A DNA stretch of 64,000 nt. Source: Cladopsammia gracilis. Taxonomy: Eukaryota; Cnidaria; Anthozoa; Scleractinia; Dendrophylliidae. The notes beneath the pieces were generated by a model. The model saw nothing but the letters and a program-made list of their open reading frames with translations. It made no database searches and was not told where the DNA came from. Below, piece after piece: positions 20,504 through 31,690 of this stretch; within the stretch, counting starts at the first letter, position 1; each line of letters starts with the position of its first letter. The stretch covers positions 662,001 through 726,000 of the forward strand of contig JAJGOT010000047.1 in NCBI GenBank assembly GCA_022457155.1, given 5' to 3'. Made by a program: the position numbers and the translations under genes.

Positions 20504-22567
20504 AATGCCAAACATACCTACCAACTTTTTCATCAAATTCTAAAATCCAAAACGACATGGGAACTGTCTGAAGTCCCATTGTCAGAAGGAGGAGGCATGT
20601 CAGTAATTAGTTTTGGCACACTGGTGCAAGCCATAATAGACTACATGAGAGACAATCGTCCCTCCACTCCTGAAGAGTTTAACTTCCAGGCTGAACTGAA
20701 AGCCTCAAGCCACTGGAGGTGGTTAAAAGAAACAGTACCAAAGTTTGAACCAGGTCCTCATGACGACACCCGAATAGTGAAGGCAGCCAAGATATCCTTG
20801 GATAAATGGATAGATGATGTGAACAAAATAAAGGAGAAGCTGTTGGAAAAAGGGTTGCCGTCTGCTATTCGCGAAAAATACAAATCAGGTAAAGCTTATT
20901 TTTATGCACTACATTGTGAAGATCTTTTATTTATCTTTTTCCACACATTCCAGGCATTTGCACACGACGTTGGGGGAAATGACATCCAACAAGTTTAAAT
21001 GTCGTCACGTGTTTCAAGCTCGAGTTCTTTTGATCAGCAACAACTGACCGACACGCAAAAACCATATTTCTTTGTATACATAGAGGCTTAAATGTTGCAT
21101 ATCTTCGATGTAATCATCAGGGGAAGTACAAGACTCGATTCGAGTTAACGACGCACTTGACTATCGAAGGTAAAATTACTGTCAAGTGAAGCAGGGGAAT
21201 CTGCTGTTGGTTCGAGTTAGGAAAATTCCGTTAAACTGTACTTCGACTAATTTACTTCCGTGATTCTCTTAATAATGAGATAAAAAACGTTTCGTAGATT
21301 AGAAAGCTATAAAATAATGTGTACACAGTGACCAAAATGGTTGTCATATTGATTGTAGTTATGCAGATGAATATTGTATTATATAGAACTTCGTGTGATT
21401 CTTTCAATCCTTTTATCTTGTTCTTAATTTTTGATATTAGGCCAAGTTTGCACCAAGAAAACGGATTAGAAAATACCAGCAAAAGCCTCTTAAGTTTTAC
21501 ACGTTAGATATTTCGAAGCTCCGGCCACCACATTCACAAGATGGATAAATTTATATTCGAGTTGCTTATAATGGTCAGGAGGTCCTTCCCGGTCGTAGCT
21601 ACCAGTCTCTTGTAGACATGTCGCGAGCGCGGGGTCGTTCGACGACAATGCAACTCAGACACGAAAACGTCCAAAAGAGATGATTGGTTAATGAACATTT
21701 CCAGGATTTTTATAATTATATTATTTCATCACAATTTATCTCTTATTACTGTTTCCAATTCCTTAATTTAGATCTGGAAGATCTGGAAGAAGACATTTTC
21801 AATTTGACTATGTACATGTATGATGATACATACAACAAAGGTAAGTTAGAAACCTAACCCATTCATCCTTTCATCATCTTGGTAGGAAATAAGACATAGA
21901 AAAATTAGAAATGGAGCAGTTTTAAATTGAGTGTTGAAAATAATCAGCTATTGCTTACTTTCAAATGAGCAAGCTCCGCTCTGCTCATCCAGTCATACGA
22001 ACAACCACGCACAAGTTTTCATGCGCTTGACACCCGCTTTATATATAAGCTTTCCGCTCTGAATGGTTCATTCAATTTCTCTCTCTCCTGTAATTTGCTA
22101 GAGATATTAGTTAAGATTTGGTTCACACACTCCGTTTGAAAAAGACTTGGTTTACAACACTTACTTGAAAATATACTTTTAACAAACAAATAAGCGTAAC
22201 GAAATTAGTTCAATCTTATCTCAGTCTCCATTTTAAGTATCTCCGTACTTCAACACCTTCCATTCCTTCTCTGTATTGCGAAATTTCCTTTTTATTTACT
22301 TTGTAGCATAATGTTATTCCGTACCTGAACAAAACCGGTGTGACCAGCTTAAATATTGTAGCATATTTAAATAGCTATAGTGTACCATATTCTGACACAT
22401 ATACATCGAAATAGTTTTGCGTAAATCTTTGGGCGTCTCGTGTATTTGTTTGTATGTTTTGCTTAATTATAGATCCTCATTTTTAGACCCAGCGTACGTG
22501 TTCTTGCCATTCAGTTTTTCCAGCTTCTAACAACGAATCGACCAGTCAAATTAGGGGAAGGGGATGA
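20504..22567 (+). CDS. Candidate host gene, last three exons
   Basis: Exon 20504-20888 (acceptor cggatttaatttatag; donor caGGTAAAG) is open for 128 codons: NAKHTYQLFHQIL near the start, then SVISFGTLVQAIIDYMRDN, SSHWRWLKETVPKFEPGPHD and LDKWIDDVNKIKEKL. Exon 21772-21840 (acceptor ccttaatttag; donor aagGTAAGT) joins in phase: DLEDLEEDIFNLTMYMYDD. Exon 22524-22567 (acceptor cagtttttccag) joins in phase and ends SNNESTSQIRGRG-stop. Acidic, helix-rich text; no domain recognised. It may be the 3' end of the gene whose exons lie at 14478-14872, but phases do not join directly. Confidence 0.5.
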
Positions 22568-23334
22568 CCGCCGTTAAGACCATGTATACTGACGCGCACC
22601 AGTGTTATCCATTCAAAGGTGATTCCCCGTTTTCTTTCTTCAAGATAACTCAAAGCTACCAAAATGTAATAAACATGGGCGAAACTATCGTTTCCTACAA
22701 TGACATTTCTATCATACTAGATAGGCACTCGTCAGTGAAAATTTATTTGGCTCTGACTTTGATTTTCTACAGTTCTCTTAAAAGTCTGAAATTATCTCAA
22801 ATTTTCACATGATAATCAATCTGTCCTGCGAAATCTGCATATACGAAAAAATAAGGGTTGCAAATTGCAAATTTACAAACATAAAAAAAGAAGAGCTCAA
22901 TCGAAAGTTTTAGTTTTTCACCCCAAAAAAACATCATAGAAAAGCAATTCGCCAAAGTCGATATTTGAGCATGCGTGGACATACGAGTCTCTCTCGCGCA
23001 CGAGTGCACGATGCACACGTGCTTACTTTGAAGCGATGAAAAAAGATTGGCAGCCTGTGGCGAGCGTGCGCGCTTGTAACTATGGGAATATTTATTTTAG
23101 AAATGTAAAGAAATATAATTTCCATCTCGCATCGTTCATCTTATAAACAGTTTCATTGAAATTGCAGAGGAACACTGTACGACAAAATGCAAAGTTTGGC
23201 GCCTTTTCGATCCCATAGTTCAATGCCCAGATTGCCACACTTTTTCAAAATGGTCTATTTCGAACACAATCTAATCTTCTTAAACAAGAACAGTAATATT
23301 TTGATTCTGACTTTCTCGGTGCTCGTTACAGGAA
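20999..23334. other. Introns and 3' flank, no further gene
   Basis: Outside exons 21772-21840 and 22524-22567 this is unique AT-rich DNA. A patch rich in cacgtg/gcgcgc-like words at 22960-23060 has no frame. At 23340-23460 aacctcgttccca...gagagaccctg resembles ends of a common small repeat (compare the inverted gggaacgaggtt near 380 and ggaacgaggtt near 5943). Confidence 0.4.
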
Positions 23335-23569
23335 AGCCCAGATTCCTTCAACCTCGTTCCCAAGGTCTCTCATCTTCCCGCCCCCTGAAGCGAGAAAAGA
23401 GAGACCCTGATCAAGTCTGGTCACGTGTCTCTTGGACTATAATCCTAAGGAGGGATTGACAGTGTTTGTAACTTTGTCTTGTTTTCTTCACCGTGGCTCG
23501 TGCTGTGCGCGAATGGCGCAAATAACAATGCACAAGGATAAATTGTTGTTGTTCAATAATTTCAGTAGT

Positions 23570-23950
23570 AACTCTTAAATAAAGCAAGGACCACTTGGAC
23601 AAACAGCACGGCGAAATGAAGCCGGATCTTGGTGTAGATCAGGATCTGCAGTATTGAATAAAACGTAAAACTAAATGCAAGGCTGATCGGACAGTTATAA
23701 AGGGTATTTTATCAGTGCCCAATATTTCGGTTAGGCAAAACTAACCTTCATCAGGGGCTGCAAAGAGCTAAGTACAAAATGGAATAAAACGGTTACAAGA
23801 TATAAAATGATTCAAATAAAAAGATTAAAAACGATGGGTTAACAAAAATAGACAACAGAATCGTTTACAAAGGCTACTAATGTCTATTTTTGTTAAGCAA
23901 TCGTATTTAATCTTTTTATTTGAATCATTTTATATCTTGTAACCGTTCAG
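23570..23950 (+). mobile_element. Second copy of the 6401 insertion family
   Basis: Starts like 6404 (aaataaagcaaggaccactt) and keeps cggttaggcaaaactaacct and tcaggggct, then diverges at the right end: in place of the inverted gatcagccttgcat arm it ends in a partial inverted repeat (atcgtatttaatctttttatttgaatc). Hence 3'-rearranged or a subfamily. Confidence 0.65.
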
Positions 23951-24947
23951 TATTCCATTTTTACTTAATTCAGACCAATTCTTAAAATAAAAAACACAGG
24001 AAAAAGGACAACGAATTCTCTCAGTTAAAAGTTTTATTCAAACATCTATTAGTTTAGTCTCAAGAGTAAAACGCGTTAAATTATCGCATCGAGACCGTCG
24101 GGCACGCAAGCAAATTTGTTTAGCATATGTCGAAGAATTTCTCGCACAATTGCTCGACCGAATGTGGCCAAGTTTTCTAAATATTTCTTTCTCAAGAACC
24201 ATTGATAACACAAATAAACGGTCTATGAAATGTTTCTCACAAAGTGAATGGACATTCAAAAATGTTATTTTCTTTACCGTAGTTTCCCAGGAAAGGTTGA
24301 AAATTATTAGAAAAGTCTGCCGCTTCGCGCTTCGAGTATGAATTATGAAAGAATTAGACATGTCCTTACTTTGTAATAAATGGATGCTGATCCTCAAAGG
24401 AAGATTCCATCGCTTTCAGCTCTCCAACCGCCACTTCAAAGGCATACAAATCATCTTATGGACTTTCTCCTTCCATTTGGAAGTGTAAAAAGGCGTGTTT
24501 ACATTTTGGTAATGGACAATGAACGTCTGTGCAGTACCAAAGCATCCATATTTGTTTGAAAATCCGGTATTCTTCTCCGAGTGACAAACCGGTTCTCTCT
24601 AGTCCCCCTAAAATCCAAACTTGTGCGCAGTAGACCGATCCTGGTTGGTTTTTAAAACCATCCTGAAGCCTTTTTATAACAATAGGATGAATCGATGCTA
24701 ATTGTATTTAAGGCGTCTGTCTTGCTTACTAAGAACTCGAAATGAAAATTAGTAGAATTATGCATGAAATGTTTCTGGATAGTTTAGTTTTGAAAATGAT
24801 TTCTGTTCTCATACATTTTGCTGCAACTTTTTCGCAGATTATATATTTTCGCAGATATAATAATCGTTGTTGTTTTTGTTTTTGTTCACTGACCTTGTTT
24901 TTGTGAATGGCGGTGACCCCCATTCGATATATTATCAGAGCGTATTA

Positions 24948-25501
24948 ATAATAACAGCATTTATTTAAACACGATAAAAATGCAGCAAAAGCTGATGTGG
25001 TCGTGTACAAACAATAAAACTAAAATTTCCTAACTAATTACAATTAATAAGACAATATAAGAATTCTACGTATTTATAACAATAAAATTTCAAAGCACAT
25101 CATTATAATATATGTGGCTTAAAAATACACTTAAGTGACTTTTTAAAAGCATCAACATCTTGAATTGATCTCATCTGATTTTCCAGAGCATTCCACCGAA
25201 TAATTGACTTATATGAGCATGATTTCTTGACCATATCGGTCTTAGGTCTGGGTAACTTAAAGGTCATTTTCCTCCTAAGGGCGTAACTACTTACATACTT
25301 TTCAAAAAGACAGTTCATAGGACATGGTAAAAGGTGATAATAAGCCTGATACGCAAAAATTAATAATCGTTTCTCATACATAGTCTCTAAGGTATTCCAT
25401 TTTACTGTGGCAAGAGCTTCTTTGCTTGGCATACACCAATCCAAGTTAAATATTATTTTTGCCGCTCTGACATGTATAGATTCTAAGCTTGAGAAAAGCA
25501 C
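24948..25501 (-). mobile_element. 5'-truncated LINE (C-terminus of RT ORF plus 3' UTR)
   Basis: The minus frame 25501-25103 (132 codons) reads LESIHVRAAKIIFNLDW, then LATVKWNTLETMYEKRL, then ALRRKMTFKLPRPKTD and IIRWNALENQMR, the tail region that follows the RT domain in Jockey/CR1-like LINEs. The stop is followed by ~150 bp of AT-rich 3' UTR ending in a tta-rich tail. It is truncated at 25501 as is usual for LINE copies; the surviving frame is open, suggesting a not very old insertion. Confidence 0.75.
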
Positions 25502-26157
25502 TTGACCATAATAGCCCGGATCTTTTATTTGAAAAACATTTCCTTTATAAAGGTATACATCCTTTTAAAAGACACATATTTAAACCAAAACAAACATGCA
25601 ACATCGTGAAACAAAGTCCAGTTGCTCATTTAACAAAAAATGGCGTAAGTGAAAGTTTCTTTTTTACGAATTCTGTATAACGCTTGATCTAACAAAAAGC
25701 CTGATTTAAATCTGATCGATATGTCAAAATAAGTAAAAATGGAGGTATCGTATTTACTCGAATAGATGCCTTTCTTTGAAATTCACACTCCTAACTGATT
25801 GGTAAAATTGAAGAATGTAAGGGTCTACAGCCGGATTTCTGCTAGCATACTGTTTTTCAACAAACCTTTTCAATTCCAAAAAACACCTCATAGTCTTTAA
25901 ACAAAAAGCAACTTGAACTTTGTCTCAACCTTCCAATCTAGGAATGACAATTAAAAGCTCGCTAATGATAATAGCTGAAATACTCCTATCGGCAGTAGGT
26001 AATTATTCAATAGTCATTCAGTTGTTGTAAGAATGTAACAATTTCTGTGTACCTGACTTGCTTTTTGGTAACTGATTTTTAATTAACGCCTCTGCCGATA
26101 CACTTCTAATATATGGCTCAATTTGAATAGATAATGGTATTTAACCCATTGCAATAA

Positions 26158-26319
26158 TAGCCCAATTTCGATATATTAAAATTCAACTCCAAACAAATTA
26201 AAAGACATCACTGCGAGGCTTAGGGGAATGATAGTAAGGATTTATATGGTTTATTCCCCTAAGCCTCGTAGTATTTTCTTTTGTTTCAAGTTGAATTTTA
26301 ATATATCGAAATTGGGCTA
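26158..26319. mobile_element. Foldback MITE 'tagcccaatttcg', 162 bp
   Basis: Arms tagcccaatttcgatatatt...attcaact and its complement close over a loop; inner arms gcgaggcttagggga / tcccctaagcctcg also pair, so nearly the whole element is a hairpin. Confidence 0.85.
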
Positions 26320-26942
26320 TTAGTTTGTTGCCACGAAGATCTGACACTGTCGATGACTTAATTACTGTGTGTAGGACATGCATGTTATGTTTGTCTATCG
26401 TTTATGATCATGACATACACGGCTGATTCCAAAACCTTGTCGGCTAAAAAGCACAAACCATGAACGACCGGATGGTTTTCTGATTGCTCATTATTATAAA
26501 AAAAGGTGCGCCCGAAATCATCTTTTGAGAGTCTTTTAGGACGGAATAGATCTTAAACAACAATAAATGGAATGTTGACAAGCCTTAATTACCTTGTTCC
26601 CACTAGTTCCTGTTGTGTTGTATCGTTTATGGTTTTTTTATCACAACGTTTCTTCAATTAGGTGTACACTAAAAAAACTGTCAGTATACTGATCTAATTT
26701 ATGTTAAACAAATTTGTTGTAGTTTGATGACCTACAGAAAGTCACCCCACGGAATGGAAAAGATACCTAGACAATGGCAACATGGCAAGCAAGCCTAACA
26801 TACATATTTTTTACTCAGTTTGTACAACTGCGCAACTGGCGCATACTTTAAAGTTCACGCAGGCTTTGTACTGGATCGAATGTAATCTCGATTTAATTTT
26901 TTTATTCCACCAAGAAATAAGCGCTCTTTTGATTACAATTAA

Positions 26943-27145
26943 CCCTTTAAGCCCCAATATCAAAATTTAAATTCTCATTTCTAGTCCTATACATTTCCTA
27001 TAAAAGTAGTAGGGAGAAATTGCTTGGATATCAAGAGAATTCATCTTGTATGATCATGTCCTTAATTCTCATGACCTTTTTGATTGATAGGGCATTGATA
27101 TTACAAGGAGAAATTCGATGCTAAGCACTTTTGGAGCTTAAAGGG
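26943..27145. mobile_element. MITE with TTAA duplication (ccctttaag ends)
   Basis: ccctttaagcccc at the left and ggagcttaaaggg at the right are inverted and flanked by TTAA (26939-26942; 27146-27149), as for piggyBac-type non-autonomous elements. Confidence 0.75.
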
Positions 27146-27182
27146 TTAAGGTATCCCACTGAGACGTAAGCGCCACAACATT

Positions 27183-27335
27183 TAACCTGTTCCAGGCGTT
27201 CAGATAGTAGGGAAAGCGCGAATAGTTGGGGAAGGCGCGAAGAAAAGCGAGCGAAAATAAAGCGGGGAGATTGGGGAGAGGAACCCTCATTTTTTTCGCT
27301 CGCTTTTCCCACTATCTGAACGCCTGGAACAGGCT
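27183..27335. mobile_element. MITE, small member of the 'caggcgttcagatag' family
   Basis: Ends aacctgttccaggcgttcag and ctgaacgcctggaacaggct are inverted; acaacatt flanks both sides (27175-27182, 27336-27343; possibly 9 bp with one mismatch). The internal ggggaaggcgcgaagaaaag is shared with the larger element 56450-57466, so this is a deletion derivative. Confidence 0.8.
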
Positions 27336-27410
27336 ACAACATTGATACACAAATGTTAGGTGTTTAATACTCAATCAGTCACATTTGACCATTTTATACG
27401 CTTTTTATTT

Positions 27411-27470
27411 ATACGATTTTATACGATTTTATACGATTTTATACGATTTTATACGATTTTATACGATTTT
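27411..27470. repeat. 10-bp tandem repeat atacgatttt x6
   Basis: Six perfect copies, preceded by a variant (atacgcttttt). It yields Tyr/Asp/Phe repeat peptides that are not genes. Confidence 0.95.
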
Positions 27471-28139
27471 AAGCTTAAAATTGGCAAAACTAAATATGCC
27501 AATAAGTTTGACGGCAAGAATTTACCAATTTTGCTTTTTTCCGCATAAAAATGCTCTCGAAATGCTGATTAGCTATAACTACTATATATCAATTTTTCAA
27601 ATACTAAATGATTTTTTTGGTGGTTATGGATTCTTTTTTCCGAAAATTGAAATATTAAGCTGTTAAAAACGAGCTAGTGAAGTGCTTTGTCGTAGTTTAC
27701 CCGAGAGGAAGTTATACTGTAATAGAACTAGTTTTTGTGTAATAAATAAAGAGAAGTGCAAGAACAAACGACGTCCCGAGTTTACTTATTCTAATCTTTT
27801 GAGGAAAATAATACGAAAATGAAGAGATAAATGAACCATGAAGAATCAACTTTGTGGCTCCGCGGCAATATTCTTCTAAAGTAACGCTTTTCCTTATATT
27901 GATTATATGCGAGTCACCCCGTTGTTGTGACTGTAAACACAACATATTTTGGATCCGAAAGAAACACATGCGCTAATTAACGGGAAAATATTATTATAAG
28001 TAAATATATAAGAGACGATATTTCAGCAATTATTCACGGCTTCTCAGTTCAGTTTAACTTTTTTTCTTTTTTTTTTAACGATTCAGTACCAAGTAGGCTA
28101 CAAAGATAAGAATGAATATAAATATATAATATCATATAT

Positions 28140-28289
28140 GTGAACTGCGGATGAAACATGAGAGAAATTTGTGATCCTCGCAGTGTGATATCAGTTTAAG
28201 CAGTTGAAAAAGTAACCTGAAAAAAATTCAGGCTTGAACGGGATTAGAACCATTGACCTTGCGATACCGGTGCAATGCTCTATCCACTG
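28140..28289 (-). repeat. Truncated tRNA-like repeat unit
   Basis: tatgtgaactgcggatgaaa, gatcctcgcag, the hairpin cctgaaaaaaattcagg and the tRNA-like ttgcgataccggtgcaatgc match the 12-14 kb array at lower identity. The unit stops abruptly at 28289, where a minisatellite-bearing segment begins. Confidence 0.65.
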
Positions 28290-29091
28290 AACTTTTTTGT
28301 TTATTTCTGGCGTTCCGTGGGGCGGAGTGCAGTGCCCCACGACCATGTACAACAGGGGAGATAAAAACAGGGGAGTTGAAGAACGCCAGGGTGAGGGAGC
28401 ACCAGCTCGCCAAACTCGCCAGGGAATCGAACCCCACCTCACCGGGAGATTGAAAAGAAAACACCGGCTACACTAACTACAGTAGCGAGACTATTTAAGG
28501 GTAAAATAGAGTAAAACAATTGGATAAAACGATTAAAATACAACTGAAACGAAGTAAAGCATGCACTAAAAGCCAACTGCTGGTAAAAACTAAGACAAAG
28601 ATACAAGGAGCTCCGGCAGTACAACCACTTACAACCACACCACCCGTTCTTAGGCGAGAACCAGAGAGGGGACCAGGGGGAGGCTCGAGCAGTACAACCA
28701 ACAAAGGCGACCGCACTTGCCAAGGAAATAAACAAACAGTGACGAGACTCAAACAACACGGGACAGAGCAAAGCAAGGGGTATCACACAGTGCAACCACC
28801 AAAGGCGACCGCGATCACCAAGACAACGGAGAAAAGTGCGAACAAGTAAAGCAAAGGATCACGCAGTGCAACCAATCAAGGCGTCCACGATCACAGGAAT
28901 AAGTAAAGCAACGGGGATCACACAGTACAACCAGCGAAGGCGACCACGATCACCCAAGTCAGGACAGGAATGAGTAAAGTCGGGAATAAGAACAGCAAGA
29001 GGAGGGATCACGCAGTACTGCCAACAAAGGCGACCACGATCACCCGGGCAGTAAGACCAAAACTCACAAACAAACAGAGAAAGCCTCGCCA
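28290..29091. repeat. Minisatellite-bearing segment (cagtacaaccaacaaaggcg)
   Basis: At least five imperfect copies of a 60-90 bp unit containing (g/c)a(c/g)cagtacaaccancnaaggcgaccacgatcacc lie at about 28614, 28685, 28786, 28862, 28920 and 29010, with gaataagtaaag spacers. The left part has a hairpin (gcgttccgtggggcgga.../gttgaagaacgcc). No gene; Thr/Lys-rich frames are shadows. Confidence 0.7.
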
Positions 29092-29515
29092 CTAATGTGT
29101 TTTTATGTGTTTGTTCATTTATTACATAGATTGAAAAGCGATTTTATGAAAACAAAACAAGACTTAGATTTTATACTCGCGTCGCCTTATGCAAATATGT
29201 TTGTATAGTTTGGCAAATCAGTTTCTCGGGCATGTTTTGACAAGCAACAACTGTATTTTATTCAGAAAATAGTCGTAATAGTTATTCTAGACGGAGAAAA
29301 AGTTGTTTTTGTGAACTTTTGTACGGTCTAAATGTACTGTGCAGAAGGTCGGGTAATACTGCTTTTGAGAATTGCTAAAATTGAAAAATAGCCCGGTCGT
29401 CAATCTTAATTCTTGCGCTTCCGACCTTTCACCTAAGTTAAGTTTCATCTCAGTTAAGCTTGTTCAGAGGGTCTTCAGAGGGCGCCGCTGTTAGGCTAAG
29501 GCTAACTATATATAT
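29092..29515 (+). repeat. Direct repeat, left copy (~424 bp)
   Basis: ~95% identical to 30252-30676: shared tttttatgtgtttgtt, gatttatactcgcgtcgcc, gacggagaaaaagttgtttt and ttaggctaaggct. There is no TG...CA boundary or primer-binding site, so it is not an ordinary LTR pair. Confidence 0.8.
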
Positions 29516-30251
29516 TACAACCTATGCCCGTCATTTTTCATGGTCATGACTAGCGGAATGTTTCGCGGGCGCGTGCGTGTGCTGTCCGCCGGCGTACGCC
29601 CGTTGGGCTAGCTCGCTGGCGCGTATCACGTCGCAAAACATGCGCGTGTGACGCCACAAAACATGCGGGATCTTTGAGGCTTTATTTTTCGCGCGCTCCT
29701 ACACAGCCGTCAGCTCGGTAAACACTTCAGCCGTTTGCAAGATTTTTTGCTGTTTTTAGCAGAGAATTAAAATCGTTATTACCCAACATTTTTTTTTTGC
29801 GGTTTGCTACTCAAGACAGGATACTAATTAAGGGATACTCAGAAGCCGCTTTAGTGGAAAAAGAAGAGCTTTCAGGGATAAAATCTTGCTTCGAGGAACT
29901 ATATACGTTTTTAGCAATGTGAAGAGATGGGTTCGTTTCACGGATTTCAGCACCAAAGCGGAGATTTAAAGAATTTTCAAGTACAGTAGTCGCCGGAGGG
30001 ACTTAAAGGTAAAACAAATTACATTTTTCGATGGGAATTTATCTTGATATCAATCTGTGATTGACTTTTTGTTTGTGTTCTCGTTAGTTTTGGAGAATTG
30101 TTTATAAACGTGTAGCTTAAATTCAGTTGTATTAATTTCTTGAATTTCATCGAAGACACGGCTCGGCCTCGATGCGCTATAAATGGAATGCGTTTTGCTT
30201 TTAAACATAAATTTATAGAGATTTGAATAAAATTTTTCGAAAGAAGATTGT
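29516..30251 (+). promoter_or_regulatory. GC-rich, promoter-like segment between direct repeats
   Basis: CpG-dense words (gcgggcgcgtgcgtgtgctg, ccgccggcgtacgcccg, ttttcgcgcgctcc) stand out from the AT-rich surroundings; a donor-like aagGTAAAAC follows at about 30008. It resembles a promoter with an untranslated first exon, but no coding exon is attached. Inference only. Confidence 0.3.
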
Positions 30252-30676
30252 GTTGTCCATTTTTATGTGTTTGTTTCATTACGTAGATTGAAAAGCGATT
30301 TTATGTAAACAAAACAAGACTTAGATTTTATACTCGCGTCGCCTCATGCAAATATGTTTGTGTATTTTTGCAAATCAGTTTCTCGGGCATTTTTTGACAA
30401 GCAAGCTAGAACTGTATTTTATTCGGAAAATAGTCGTAATAGTTATTCTAGACGGAGAAAAAGTTGTTTTTGTGAACTTTTGTACGGTCTAAATGTACTG
30501 TGCAGACGGTCGGGTAATTCTGTTTTTGAGAATTGCTAAAATTGAAAAACAGCCCGGTCGTCAATCTTAAATCTTGTGCTTCCGACCTTTCACCTAAGTT
30601 AAGTTTCATCTTAGTTAAGTTGTTCAGAGGGTCTTCAGAGGGCGACGCTGTTAGGCTAAGGCTGACTATATATATT
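30252..30676 (+). repeat. Direct repeat, right copy
   Basis: See 29092-29515. The copy ends at ctatatatatta, directly against the next tRNA-like repeat unit. Confidence 0.8.
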
Positions 30677-30684
30677 ATACCCGA

Positions 30685-31245
30685 TGATAGTGAATATAGA
30701 TGAATGTGAATGTATGAAAATCATATATATGTGAACTGCGGATAAAACAAGAGTGAAATTTGTAATACTCGGTAGAGTCTAGATTCCATAGCTCAGAAGG
30801 AGGTTGGACACCTTATTGAGACTTATATAACGGAGTAACTGGCTAGCTCTCAGTTGAGGTTAGGGGTAGCAGTTTATATATTTAAATTTAGGACTAAGCA
30901 ACCCGAGAAGCTAGGTGGTACAGTGGTACGGTAGGCCATGTAAGTCTAAGCCTAGCTGACTTCACAGGTTCAATCCTGAGTGGGGATCTTAGATTTTCTT
31001 TTACACATTACAAATTTATTGAAAATACAAGTGTCGACATTACGTTATATAAGTCTCAATAAGTGTCCGACCTCCTTCTGAGCTATAGATGGTAGACTCT
31101 ACCGTAATACTCGGAGTGTGCTATCAACTTTTAAAAGCAATTGAAAAAGCAACCTGAATAAAATTAAAGTTTGAACGGGATTTGAACTCATGACCTTGCG
31201 ATACCGGTGCAATGCTCTATCCACTGAGCTACCAGGTCACATGAA
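30685..31245 (-). repeat. tRNA-like repeat unit split by an insertion
   Basis: gtgaactgcggataaaac and gaaatttgtaatactcg on the left and ttgaaaaagcaacctgaa plus the tRNA-like core (about 31168-31238) on the right match the 28140 unit once 30771-31103 is removed. Core: D-stem GCTC/GAGC and B-box-like GAGTTCAAATCCC; the anticodon stem again ends in CCGGTAT. Confidence 0.65.
30771..31103. mobile_element. 333-bp element with 9-bp duplication and a tRNA-like centre
   Basis: Ends ggtagagtct and agactctacc are inverted, inner arms agctcagaaggaggttgg / cctccttctgagct extend the pairing, and gtaatactc occurs on both sides (30762-30770, 31104-31112). The interior (about 30910-30990) has tggtacagtggtac and ggttcaatcctgag, A- and B-box-like, suggesting a second tRNA-derived sequence riding within a DNA element. 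Confidence 0.75.
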
Positions 31246-31387
31246 TAGATAACACAAATTTCACTCATACGGCTAAGAACGTAGGAAGATTCAAGGTGAA
31301 GGCATTACACCGTGAGATTTTTAAGTGATATTTAAACTTCGCTGCCTGGCCAAGCAAAGCAAATGTAAAGAGAAAATGTGAAATTAC

Positions 31388-31548
31388 CTCCACCATTTGT
31401 CCGACGCAGATACGGGAAACGTCAAGCATTTCCCAAACCAACAAAAACGCCGATCGAAGCGAGGATAAACTCAATTTCGTTTCCCCATTTTTCGTGGTCA
31501 GTATCGACCTCGTAAATTCGCAATGTAACACCGTTTCTCTTCACTTTC
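31388..31548 (-). pseudogene. SLC6 neurotransmitter-transporter exon with a nonsense codon
   Basis: On minus, KVKRNGVTLRIYEVDTDHE, then KWGNEIEFILASIGVFVGLGN, then A-stop-RFPYL, then NGGG match the first transmembrane segment of Na+/Cl--coupled SLC6 transporters, where family members have GLGN-V-WRFPY-x-C-x-x-NGGG. The invariant Trp codon is TGA here, and the Cys position is CGT (Arg). The exon ends at a GGAG|GTAATT donor, a usual intron position in the family. No second SLC6 exon is in the window. A pseudogenised exon or fragment. Confidence 0.8.
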
Positions 31549-31690
31549 TACATTGATTGAATGAAATCGTTCAATGTAGAAAATATAGAACTTGAAGAGC
31601 CATTTTGGTTCCTTTCAGCGCTAATCGTGCAACTCACTGTTTACTCTGCAAACGAAAACATACAATACAAGTAATACTAAATAGGGCTAA

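Noticed and set aside
20311..20511. 66-codon minus frame opposite the acceptor of exon 20504
   Set aside because: Coding-like, but overlaps the intron/exon border of a better supported plus-strand exon; no domain and no splice partner.
24370..24445. Possible minus exon with GTAAGG donor and text VAVGELKAMESSFEDQH
   Set aside because: Coding-like text but no acceptor with a pyrimidine tract in the right phase and no neighbouring exon.
29092..30676. LTR retrotransposon (TRIM-like) with 424-bp LTRs
   Set aside because: No TG...CA ends, primer-binding site, polypurine tract or duplicated target site.
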